The notes under the pieces were generated by a model. It was given only the letters and a program-made list of their open reading frames with translations. It was not told the DNA's origin and searched no databases. Shown here in pieces: positions 45,409-56,533 of a stretch of 64,000 nucleotides of DNA. The translations under genes were made by a program, and so were the position numbers. How positions within the stretch are numbered: the stretch's first letter is position 1; each line of letters opens with the position of its first letter. Source of the stretch: Durusdinium trenchii (taxonomy: Eukaryota > Sar > Dinophyceae > Suessiales > Symbiodiniaceae); the NCBI GenBank assembly GCA_963970005.1, contig CAXAMN010021362.1, positions 190,563-254,562 on the forward strand, in the 5' to 3' direction.

Positions 45409-47797
45409 TGAGGGCCACACCTGCGGAGTGAACGACAAGAGCCTGCAAGGCGCGCGTTTGCGAGGAGTGTTCACGCACGCGTTTGCACGACTACCGATTA
45501 GCATGCTTAACACTGAGGACAATGGGATATCACAAGAGTCCTTTCTTGGTTCACGACCCTCACAGAAAGGACTATTTGACTATTTCTCTCCATCGAGTCA
45601 AAATCCCCTACAGCACTTGACTTAGAAGATGAATGACCATTAACAAACGGAATGTTGAACTGAGTTGCATCATATCCGGACGAGACGCCATATTTGGCAT
45701 GTAGAGTCATATGATGTGGGCGATTCGCCTCCTGTTGAGACGCGCTCCGCAGCCGTGGCCCAACACCGTGGCTTGCAACGAGATGAGCGCAGATGAGCCC
45801 CAAGAATGAATGCGGAAGAGGAGCGTCGAAGAGATCAACATAGATTAACCATGATCAACCTACTGATGGATTAAAGAAGATTGCAAAGCAAACACTTCTC
45901 ATGTGAACCAGGTTTGGAGATTCTTTCAAAATTCCAAACGAGCTTTGTTTCCCAATCGGAATTGCCTTAAGAGTCTTGGAAGCAGTGCTTGTTGGAGGCG
46001 TGGAGGCGGGGAAGCTGCAAAGGGATACCATCACCGCGCGCAGTGCCGGCGCATGTCTCCATGGTCGTGTTATAAGAGCAATGGTCATGGATGGTCCATG
46101 GTGAAATAGTCACCATGGTTTCATGATCAAAGTGTATCAAAGTCCCATTGTTGGTCAAATTTGGTGCTGCTTGAATTGGTGTTGCTTTGGTTCTAGGATG
46201 TTCTAGGTGCCAAGCCTCCCCCACCACGAAGGGTGTACCGGTGTACTGGTGTTTCTAAGTCATAAAAAGGTAGGAGAGACTGATACCTCCTGAAGAAACA
46301 TGCAGAAACAAGGATTTGACTTGATATGAACTGCTAGAAGTGGTGGCCCACCCTGAGCAGAATCTGTCAATAAAATGGTGTATGTTGAAAGTCGACACGA
46401 AGCAATGCAACATCTCTACTAATAAGTATACTGTATACTCTACTATGTCACTATGTGTTGTTGCTTCGTGAGCAATTCATGAACCATGTTTGAGTAGCGT
46501 GAGCTCGGAGGGCTCGTGTGGCTCCTAGAGATGGCTCCCAGAGATGGAATGGTGGCCCGTGTCACATGTCTCACTGTTTCGATGCCACAAGGGAATCTGA
46601 GGGCTTTGTCACCCTCAGGCCTCTTTGTTTCTCCTTTTGACTCTGTCCCTGCCTTTGCCCTACCTAAGACTGTAAGCATGGTCCGTGGTGACGAACCACG
46701 GCGACACCAAGCGTGGTGACACTGCTGCTTAGAAGGTCAGCAGCACCCTTTCAAAGACACATAAAGAGTAGCCAGAATAGCAATTTCATGGCGTGCCTCT
46801 ACTATCAGTTTACCAAAACAACTCTGTGGGAAGTGCGTGATGTTCAACAGTAAGTTCCAAAAAAGTTTGGAACCCTTATGGTGCCGAGGTGTTTTAAGTC
46901 CTTTGTGACATCCGTCCGCGTGGATCCACATAGGTTCGCCGGACCGAGGGGAAACCTCAAGCAGGTTGCCTCCGTGCCCTTAAGGGGCAAAGAGATAGGA
47001 CTGCCACAGCTGTGGGTTTCAGGCTTCCCCTCCAGCTGCAGTAGATCTGAGATTCATTAGTTGGGCGTTTTACAGAAGGTCTTCAAAGGCATGCACACAA
47101 ACCGCGTCAAAGAATGTTCTTACAGAACACACATTAGTTATCATTAGTTCATACAGATCGTCATCGCGGCGACGAGTTGCGCAACTTCATAAGCATCGTA
47201 TCCCACAGCTGTGCCCAGAGCATCCATCCAATTCGCCAGCGGCGCTTGCGGCTTGTGCTAGGGGTGGTTTTGCCCACCAGCCAGAGTGCCCATCACAGTT
47301 GAGAAACTTTGTAGAGATAAATGAGATAAAGTATATTCACTCCGAACTAACATGGAAGTGGAACATACGCCCCTGGAAGACCATTTCCACAGGGGGGTCC
47401 TGGTCAGCTTCCATGATTGTTGGATAGAGATACGCAATGATCCTGAGGTCCTGTCTCTCCGCCTCACTTCACATCATCGCTGCCAAATATGGACTATATA
47501 GAGGCCCTAGGCTTTGCACCAAGAGTTCGGCTTTGGGCAAATGACTTTCTAAAGCCCGACCGACCAGTTCTGAATCATTGCCGTGCGCAAGGAGGAACAC
47601 TATGATTTTAGCAGCTGCATGGGAGTGTTTTTCCACATGAAGAAGCACCCCTACTGGTTGATTCTTTTCGTGAGAAAAACATGCCAAAAAAAAGGGACGA
47701 AGAAGCGCCCGAAGACGCGGTCGCTTGGCTTACAATGGCTTGATACCGGTCGACCCAGACCCGAGCAGTTCCAGGGTTCCCGGTGTGTGGGTCATTG

Positions 47798-47892
47798 CCC
47801 TAAGGCTCCTGGCCTACCTCCTGAGGGTATGGTTTGGGTGGGTTTGGGGGGTCCAACCTCCTTCTAAGGATATGGTTGTTGGAGCCCTAGGG
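47798..47892 (+). mobile_element. MITE-like inverted-repeat element, family C-like copy 3
   Basis: CCCTAAGGCTCC at the left is the near reverse complement of GGAGCCCTAGGG at the right. The centre (GGTATGGTTTGGGTGGG..GGATATGGTTG) is diverged from the other two copies, so family membership rests on the ends only. Confidence 0.4.
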
Positions 47893-48765
47893 CTGGGTCG
47901 ATCAAACATGTTTTTCTCGGTGGCTGTGGCCACGATTTGGTCCAGCCTTTCTTGGGAGATCTTGCTGGTGAAGCACTGCCAGCCCTCGGAGGTAGGGGGT
48001 CTACCAACCACTGCTTGAAGTGATGATGTAGTATTACTTTTTATTATTATACCAAACTACCAAGTAGTTCTGTTCCAAATACTTCAAGTGTGTCTACCAT
48101 CAGGAAACGGAACACATTGTTTTGAATGATATCCATTGATATCCATTCCCCGTTCCTTTAACATGTTGTTTCTGAGTCTCGGTGTTTGCTTTGACCAGAA
48201 GTAGCTTGACTGTAGGCTCCGCCAGATTTTTCAGGTCAACCAGCTTCTAGATATGTTGCTGTGTGCTAATCGACTGTGTATAATGTGGATGCAGAATGCA
48301 TGTATATACCGCACACTATGATTGACATCGGGCCATGGATTGCTTGGTCACCTATGGGCAAAAATAAGAGCCATCCCGGCCCGCACATCATATGTGAGCA
48401 TGGCCTCCTTGCGTGGCAAAAAGGAAAAGATGCGTTGCTCAAGGGGCATGGATTCGAGCCACCCAGCCGTGTTCAATTCTCGCAGGTGATGCGTTGCTCC
48501 ACCTGTTCTTGTTCTTGCCGTCGTCATGGTTGACATTTGAATCTTACAACTATATGTTCAGATTCAGTGATGGCCACCACGATCAATATTGCTTCTTGCA
48601 CTGGTCTTTGTCTCGTCTTCCGGTTCAGATGCGAAACCTTTTTAACCGTAAGGCAACGTTGATATCAACTAGCACGAAACATGCAATCCCTCCAAAAAAG
48701 CAGAGGACATTTGGCCACATCCTGAGCAGAAGGCCCTACATGCATCCTACATGAGTCTTTCCTTT

Positions 48766-48878
48766 TCGACACCTCACGGAACCTCCGAGAACTGCCGGTC
48801 TTGCGAACGCGTTCGGTCGCGCACATCGCACATGTTGAGGCGCAGACCACGCAACGCATGGATCAGTTCTTCCAGTGA
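48766..48878 (+). CDS. Candidate terminal exon, unrecognised
   Basis: The frame LFDTSRNLRELPVLRTRSVA then HIAHVEAQTTQRMDQFFQ, with G/C-ending codons, ends at TGA 48876-48878. A second plus frame is also open here, but this one has the more protein-like composition. The acceptor is not pinned down and no family is recognised. Confidence 0.3.
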
Positions 48879-51800
48879 GCGGTTTCACGGATCATCTGGT
48901 GTCCAGGGGGGACGACCATGTCCAGTTTCAGGGAAGGACCTGGACCGTGTTGCGTGTCAGAAAGCGGGTTGATGAATTCCTCAAGCTGCGGTACTTGGGA
49001 ATCGTTCAGAGATGTGAAGGAGCCATATGAGACGCTATGATATGATACATATTGTTCAGAGATGTGAAGTTGGAAATTCTTCAGAACCGTCGCTTAGAAT
49101 TCCTTCCATGAGACCTCAGAATTGTGCCCTTAGGTTACAGCTGGGAGGTCCATAATATGAAAGACATGTCGAGACCCCTGCCATGGCTGATCATCTAAGT
49201 GCTAAGTGTCACCCAGGATTGGTTTCCTGCAGTGCTCCAGAGGACATTGCAAAATCAACGTTTGCACGCCGCGTTTGCATCTCCAGCATCCTCGTGTGCT
49301 GAAAAAAAATGACCAGGGCTGTTGAACATGTTGAACTCTTCAGCTTGGTCTTCAGAGATCTTCAGACATGTCACTTGAAGTCCCTGTCCCTCGCAGTCGC
49401 CAGTGGCATGAGGCCGCCGTGAGGCCACCGGTTGGTTTCCCCAACATCACGTGACTCCACGGGGTGACGCAGAGGAAGCTGGTTGAAGCTCAGCTGATCA
49501 CCTGTACAGCTCAATGGATTCAACTGGTTCTATTCGATCTGGAATTCCCACATGCGTTCCCTGTAGTATGTACTCTCTTGAAAAGAGTTCTGAGATGGTT
49601 TGTGTTTGAGGCCTTTGGGCTCGAGCTGCTTGTCATTGAGGGACGCCAGCACATAATATTAACAACATGACCGCCCTTGGAAGAGTGCAAAGATTTATAT
49701 ACAGTACGACTATTGGTGGCAGAACAAGGGTTGCAGGCTTGTTAGAGGGTGTGTGTGTGTTTTTTTGGTTTTGATGCCATCAAAAAGTATGTGCATGGAG
49801 GCATTGGGTTTGGCACATGTCTGTGAAAAAGTTCCAGCATCGATTCCCTATGAAGTTCCACAAGGACATTAATTTGACATGATTTGGCACTAAGGTTTTA
49901 GCAAGTGTTGTGGAGGGCAGTGTTCGAAGGGAAAGGATTTGGTATTTGTGGTTCCTACGGGTTCCAAAAGCAGAAAGCTCGATCTCTTTGCATGGACTTG
50001 CCAGGAAGGGCCTCCTTCCACCACAAAGTTCCATGTCCTTCCAGAATGTTTTTGGAAAAGGAACGGCAGAAATCCATCGCGCTAGACGAACACATCAGAA
50101 GTTGTACAGAAGTCAAACAACGCTGGTTCTAGATTTTCTGGACAAAACAAGGGCTTCCCTGCGGCCGTGCTAGGTACTTCATCCCACTTCCATTTTAGCA
50201 TGAGGAAACCCTATCTTTTTTGGCATTGCACTTGGGGCAATGGGGTTCTCAAGCACAAAGAAGCAGGGGTTGCATGGTGGCCCTTCTTTGCAGTAAACAG
50301 ATGTAAAAAGCTTGTAATCATCCCTAAGGAGTCCTGAGGAGCATGTAGAACGTTGCAGAAACCATACTCCACCACGTGCCGAGCGCCTTAGCCATGGCAC
50401 CCTGGATACGAGGCCTTCTTCGCGAAGTTGTGAGGGACCCAACCTTTGTCATATTTCTTCCAACCAGCCGTTGGTTCAAACAAGAGCTCCCACCAGTCAG
50501 CGACATTCCTTTAACCCCAAAATTCAGATTCAGCTTGCACCAGAGTTTGAAGGAAAGCTCGTGAACATAGTTTCTAGGCAACCAGATGGGAAGAATTGCC
50601 CCTTCCAACAAACATTGAAGTGGACAACCTTGTGAGGAAGCCTCCCCTCCACCCAGCACCATCGCCAACCACTGGCACGCTCCTTTTCCTCGTTCCTCTA
50701 TATTATCATTGGATTGTGGAGAACTTATAGTTTTTCTTTTGCACTTTTCAAGCCTTTCAGCCTGGCTACATAAATTTTGTTATCCCAGTTCTCCCACAAG
50801 TTCAATTTAACTACCAGGACTACTTTGAGACCATGTTTGTTCTTTTCACTGGTCCCTTTGAACCTCGGAGACCACTTCACTCGGGTCGAGGCGCCCTGCT
50901 AAGCCTCGCACCTCCAGAGCTCTTGGGTCGCCCGGCGAACTGGGCCACAGGCTTCGAAGTCCGAGGGGCATCTTCGGGGGGGGGGGGGCGCTTTTCTTGT
51001 GGGGTTCTCTTTTTGAACACGACACATGCACTCGGCCGTCCTGGCCTTGGCGGACCCTCCTGGGCCCAGCCTTCTCCCTTTGCGCTCGCTGCCCTGACCC
51101 CGCTGCGGAAAAAGGCGCGAGAGGAAAAACAAAACACATCAAAACAGAAAGAGAACAGGAACATGCATCACTTGGGACCCCCAAGTGATGCAAGTGTTTT
51201 GTTGCAGAAGGTGATGCATCGGATGTTCACATATGTTAACACCCAAGGAGCATGAGCGATATTGAAATGCAGTAAGCAAGCAATGCTGATGGATTTGGCT
51301 GATGCGCATGCCGCACGCTGAAATTCCAAAGCAGCCAAACTGGCGGCTCCAATGAATCACTTGATGCCCATACTTATAGTGACTCTAGTAAGCCTTGATC
51401 CCCAAATAGATAACTGAAGCCCCTTATACATTGTTTCCGCCTATTTAGGGGATGAAAGATCTGTGGCCGTCTACTTAGGTGTTACCTCTGGCCGGAGCCA
51501 CTTACTGGTGCCTGTGTCCCAGGACCGGTAAGGATGTTGGAAAGCTTCGTTGGCTGCCTTGGCTCAGAGTGGAACGGGTAAGAAACCCCAGCATCTTGTG
51601 CCACTGCGGCACTGGCTGGATTTGGATGTTCCTTGAGGCAACCAGACCGGTGAGGACATGGTTATTCAATGTTTTTTCGTGTGTTTACCGTTGTCAAAGC
51701 ACTGGAAAATCCTCGTGGATGTTTTTTGCACACTTGACAGATCGGAGGGTTTGTCCTAGTAAACTGGAGCCCAGTCGGTAAAAGGTCTTAATATCACTAT

Positions 51801-52170
51801 ACTTTAGAGAAAGGCATGTGCCTGCAACCTAACGATCATCATCCACTGGGCCCTGGTAAGAGGATATACTCCAAATACAGTATATCTCCAACAGCACATT
51901 GGTCAACTCTTGGAGCTTCGAATATCCACCCCTGGGAGGAGACGAACTCCTATGTTCCTTGCTTTGCCTTCTTTCTGTTCGCCAGGACTTGTCGATCGAC
52001 TTGTTGGAGGCTGGGCTTTCTGAACAAGACGCTTAGCTTGCGCCAGCAATTGCACACTTTCTGGGTGAGGCACCTACTTCATGTTTGATCATGTTTGTGA
52101 ATTTGGATTCCTGTCAAGGCCTCAATATTTGTTGAAAAAAGGGGAACCTTGGAGTATCTTGGAGTCATTT
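48879..52170. other. Mostly non-coding stretch
   Basis: No recognised gene. A GC-rich block at about 50870-51120 is open in several frames on both strands and contains a run of about 12 G (near 50976), so its coding status cannot be judged. The family A hairpin (51400-51451) lies here. Confidence 0.35.
51400..51451 (+). mobile_element. MITE-like inverted-repeat element, family A copy 4 (short)
   Basis: CCCCAAATAGATAAC at the left and CGCCTATTTAGGGG at the right; at 52 bp it is shorter than the other copies. The internal TTGTTTCC resembles the GGAAACCGTTTC region of copy 1. Confidence 0.55.
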
Positions 52171-52175
52171 CGCCA

Positions 52176-52260
52176 GCACGGCTGGCCAAGGAGCGTTTTG
52201 TGGATGCTGCTTTGGATGCACCGGTGGACTTGCCCGTGGCAGCCGCCGCCAGCGCCTAGG
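52176..52260 (+). CDS. Candidate terminal exon, unrecognised
   Basis: After a TTTCGCCAG acceptor the frame reads RLAKERFVDAALDAPVDLPV then AAAASA and TAG (52258-52260), with strongly G/C-ending codons. The TAG overlaps a possible TAG|GTCGG donor, so it could be an internal exon in another frame. The parent gene was not found upstream. Confidence 0.35.
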
Positions 52261-53009
52261 TCGGCAACTCACAGCAGTCATATCCGATATCCGCTTCACA
52301 GCAGTCATATGCGTCTGGAACATTCCTGTAATGTAAGGGTGGAGTTTCAAAGTGAACAGGTGAAGTAACACACGTTAAACAACCTGTTAAAAACCACAGG
52401 ATCCGAAAGAGCCAGCAGCACTGGATTCTCATTCCATCCTGAGTCATTCTACATTTCTTCCTCATGGCATCCCTGCCCGCATGGTGCCCTAGGTGATCCT
52501 TACGGTGTGGTCTTGTGGCCTGCTGCCCAAGTGGTCGCTGCTGTCCTGGTGGCGCTGCTGTTGAAGGACGCAACGCGATGAGCTTGGAACATGGCGGGTG
52601 ACTGTAGTCCAAATTAGGGGAAAGGCATTGCATGTGATTGAATCGGTTATTGTTTGCTTGTATATGCTGTAGGCAATTAACATGCAAATTAAACACATGA
52701 CATGTCTCTAAATAAACATCCTGTACTGAGGCTCTTTTGATGTCAACCGCTTTTTTAATGATGTTACAGTTACAAGCCGCTGCAAAATGAGTTGGTGTGG
52801 TGGGCAGACTGACCAAGCTTGCAGCCTAAGAACATGCAGATGTTCGACACAGTGGCCATTTGAAGACTGCAGTGTGTGAATCTCACCTTGCGTAAGCCCA
52901 CCCAAAACAGTATGTATGCAGTATGTATTGCTTGGATGGCAAGTGCATGCGCACTTAACATGTTGATACGGGTTCGTTTTAGATCACTCTCGATCCGTTC
53001 TTGGGACAG

Positions 53010-55203
53010 CCATCGTCGGACGCCCCAGGACTCCTCTCGCCGCCACGTCCTCGAGCTTGGTTCCGGCACCGGGCTTTGTGCCCTCTCAGCCGCCGGCCTG
53101 CAGCCAACGGTGCCCCCGGGCGGAACGGTGGCCGTGCTGGCCACGGACTACCGGGAGGAACCGCTGGAACTGTTGCGGCAGGTGGGGATGCGCGGGATGA
53201 GATGGTCAGTGGGCAGGAGCCTTCGGTGTTGTGCTTTGACCCGGGTCGGATGGAAGGAACTTGTATTGACTCAAGCAAGGACTGCCAACGGACGGAAGTA
53301 CGTGACGGAAGCGCTTGTTGTTTTCGTTTTGATGAATGGGTGTTGCTTCAACGGGTGAGGCGGTGCCGTTGAACGAACAGCGGCTGGGACAGCCCTTGGA
53401 GATCGCCACGCGCTGTTTGGATTTCACCTGTGAGCCCTTGCCTCACACGGCCGCTTCGGCATGCGCTTGGCATATGCCTCCACGGGGAATCAGCGGCTTT
53501 TTGTTAGTAGCATGTTTAAGCCTCGATCCTTGTTGAAGAATATTCATGGTCCCACAGGCCCATGGGCAACAGAAAAAGATGGTTTAACTAACTACGCAAG
53601 CGCTTGGTGTCCTCCTGGGAATCTGTTAACGACTACAGTGACTACAGTACCTCGGCTTCATGGATAAACTATGATCAATGATAAACAAATAGTAAGTAGT
53701 AGTAGCATATGTTGCATGAGAATGTGCAGTGTAGCTCCACTCCTCCGCTGGATGGAGGCAAGATACTGGACATTCCTGGACGAGACAATCCATGCTTTTT
53801 TGGAGGAGATGTCTAATTTCAATAATTGGTCAACACAGTTGAGTAGTGTCCCGATACTTCTCGAGTTGGGGATTATAGCTGGATGTCCGATAACTTCCCG
53901 TCTACTTTGTTCACACTGGATGACACTGGCCAACCGAGCTTGCAGATTGTACTGAGCTGCCTTTTGTATCCATTTGACATTTTGTCAAGGCTGTGAAGGA
54001 AGGTGGAAATGTAACAGCCAGCAGCCAGCACAAAAGGATAGAAACTGAATGACGCTGAAGCAGAGGTCACTTCACTCCACTTCGGAAGTATGTTTGTCTT
54101 GTTCTCTCGCAGCAATACCAACCAAACCTTTCAGCTTGCATGTGTTGAGCGACCTCACCCTGCGACCTCATCACCCAGGACGTCCTGGTGGCCGCCGGCC
54201 TGCTGTACCTTCGCTCTACCTCCGAAGCACTGGCTGCAGGTGTGGATGGTGTGGGAAGCACCGTAACTGTGCCATTAGAGTCCTAGAGCCGAGCAACATT
54301 CCTCGGTGAAAATGAGGCAAAATCGGAGAGGTGGATGGGATCAGTCATATGAATGAAGACTCATGAAGTTGGTGAGTCAGTGAAGTCCAGGGAGTTGTTA
54401 GGTGAGTTGTGCATTGTGCAGATTGGGTTTTGGAGGGAATCCCACAAAAAGGAGTTAGAACTTAGAAGTTTCTGTTGAGACGTTGAAGCCGATAGAACGC
54501 GTGCCAGGATGCCTCTCCGCGCTCCAACATGGGGCCCATGTCTTGGTGGGAGACCCTCAGGCTGAGCAGGATATTGATGTGTTGAGAGATTGACGGGACT
54601 TTGAACTGCCTGGTGGGACTTCAGGAGGGTTTGCGGCTTGACAGTTTGTTCCACCGTACTTTTGCGTGCAGCCTGCACCAGTTCAGGCAAGTTTGCTTGT
54701 ACCATCTCCAACTGAATGTTGGCTAGCCAATAGGTCCCACAGGGAGGTAGTCTTGATAGGGCAGGCCACTCAAAAAGTCATTATCTACAGTGGTTTCAGA
54801 GGTTCGATGGCAGAGACCTCAAGATGCTGTTCTTTACATGTTACATGGGAGTTCATACACACCACCTCTTGGGGTCTGTGCCATCTACTCTCAATCCACA
54901 TCAATCCACAAGACATCGAGAAGAGTCAATTCCAAAACGACAAGGCGGTTCACGCTCGCTCTACCGTTCGCTCAGGACACCCAGCGCCCGGGGCGGCCCT
55001 TCTTCCTTCGTGCGCTGGCGCATGCGCTCGGGAAAGCGGTGCACTTCGAGACGGTGGAGGGATGGAGCTTAGCGCTGCCGAGGAAAACGGAGCCGCGACC
55101 CGGTCGGTGCAGAAGCTTTGAGGGCTTCTTGGAGAGGAAAGGAAACACCGCCGGGTTGGCCACGTGCCGAAGAACTGGATTTGGAAATGTTCATGAGGGC
55201 TGA
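53010..55203 (+). CDS. METTL21/Methyltransf_16-like protein methyltransferase, partial gene model
   Basis: Exon 53010-53181 (acceptor GGGACAG, donor GT) carries the SAM-binding motif HVLELGSGTGLCALSAAG and the acidic motif LATDYREEPLELLRQ. Exon 53360-53429 continues in phase (AVPLNEQRLGQPLEIATRCL, DF) to a GTGAGC donor. Exon 54150-54239 (acceptor GTTGAG) completes the codon and carries PCDLITQDVLVAAGLLYLRS, the motif IV-like DLI..DVL segment. Exon 54945-55203 carries RFTLALPFAQDT and GKAVHFETVEGWSL and stops at TGA. The order fits lysine methyltransferases of the METTL21/FAM86 type. The N-terminal exon(s) and a small piece before 54945 are missing. The substrate is unknown. Confidence 0.6.
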
Positions 55204-56533
55204 AATGTATCGAAATGCTGCTCAAGTGGGATCCTTCATGAGACGACTGCTGTATGATCTGTATGGATTTGTTGCTATTCAACCAGTTGGAGGTACCGCA
55301 TGCGGTGTGCAGATGACAGGGAGAGCCTTCAAACAGTTGACTCTTGTGGCAAGGTCCCAACAACCCAGTTGGATGAATATTAATGCATATCCTACCGGCT
55401 CACGGCATATGACACTTGGGAGGATGTTGGAGCTGCCCATGCAGCACCCCCACAGATTTTGTTTGGGGATTTGTGTGGCGTACAATGGCGTACAGCAGGC
55501 ACGAGCTGATTGCCTCCACGACGACCGCGGCCCCACGCGACTGGACAGCGGTTTAGGTGAACAGACGCCACGGACACAGCAGACCTGTTGGTCAATTGAT
55601 CCATGTGACCGGAAGGCTTGCAAGCTACAGTAGGATCCACTGAGTAGGTCGCAAATGGCCACATATGATCACATATGCATAGGTGCGGACATTAAGACTT
55701 GATATGACTTAATGTAATTAATATGTAGATTAGATGATCTCAGTTGGAGTTGGCCCAAGTTTTGCTAGATTTAAAGCTGTTGTAAACTTCATGTCAGGCG
55801 TTTCGTTGGAGTAAGTAGGGAGCCAGCTGAGGTCCGCAGCAGGTCGGCTTGCTTTACTTGACGCCAGATGACCTTGCATAAAAAGACCGGCTTGACCAGA
55901 GGTCGACTCCATCGACTTCAGTGATGTTCTTTTGCTCTGCGATATCATACCCTGCTGGAGGGAGATGTGGAGTCCGAGTCGGAACGCCCATGTCCTTCAA
56001 GTAAAACGGAGACATGTCCTTTGCCTCTCTTGCCAGCATGGTGCACAACGTGTGCATGACATTAAGTGCATAGCTTTGCAATTTGCTGCAAATAGAATCG
56101 AAACTTTTCCAAATCCTACAGAATCAACAACGACAGCCTGAAGCTCAAGCCAGACCAAAGGGATCCCAGACTAAGAAACTCTCACTTTGATGTAGTACTT
56201 CCAGAAGCTTGAAGGCATCGCAGCGGTATCAGCGTGCCGTTTACTGCAAAATGTCCAAGTTAAATAGGTAATTACTCCTGCTGGCCTTTGTAAGGCAGTG
56301 ACTTGTGAGAAGTTGGTCCAAGACCTAGATCAAAGTCCGCACATGGAGATTTGCCACTCATACCAAGGCCCTTTGTATCAATACGCATGCTGCATGAACT
56401 TGGCATAGTACCTGACCCCCTCTCCGGTGCAAAACACATTCAAAAGCCACTAACGGTCACAGTTCGTACCGCGGAACACCGACCACCAACCACACCGGTC
56501 TACCGGGCGACCCGCCGGTCTACCGGGACGCTC
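55204..56533. other. No gene seen between the methyltransferase and NTF2-like genes
   Basis: AT-richer intergenic or untranslated sequence. The ORFs present do not show coding composition. Confidence 0.4.

Larger units (their letters stand above)
43544..48755. other. Mostly non-coding stretch with small repeats
   Basis: No recognised gene. A 13-bp stem hairpin lies at 43809-43845 (CGCGGACAATCTG / CAGATTGTCCGCG, 11-nt loop). A 20-bp tandem pair lies at 44224-44260 (AGCTGAACGGAGAGCCC twice). A weak exon candidate at about 45250-45408 (SKTVGGLVAEGRQ before GTGAGG) and an open stretch at 44329-44865 are noted. The family C-like hairpin is at 47798-47892. Confidence 0.4.

Noticed and set aside
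50833..51255. 140-codon plus ORF and three overlapping minus ORFs
   Set aside because: The GC-rich block with a long G-run is open in five frames at once, so openness is not evidence of coding.
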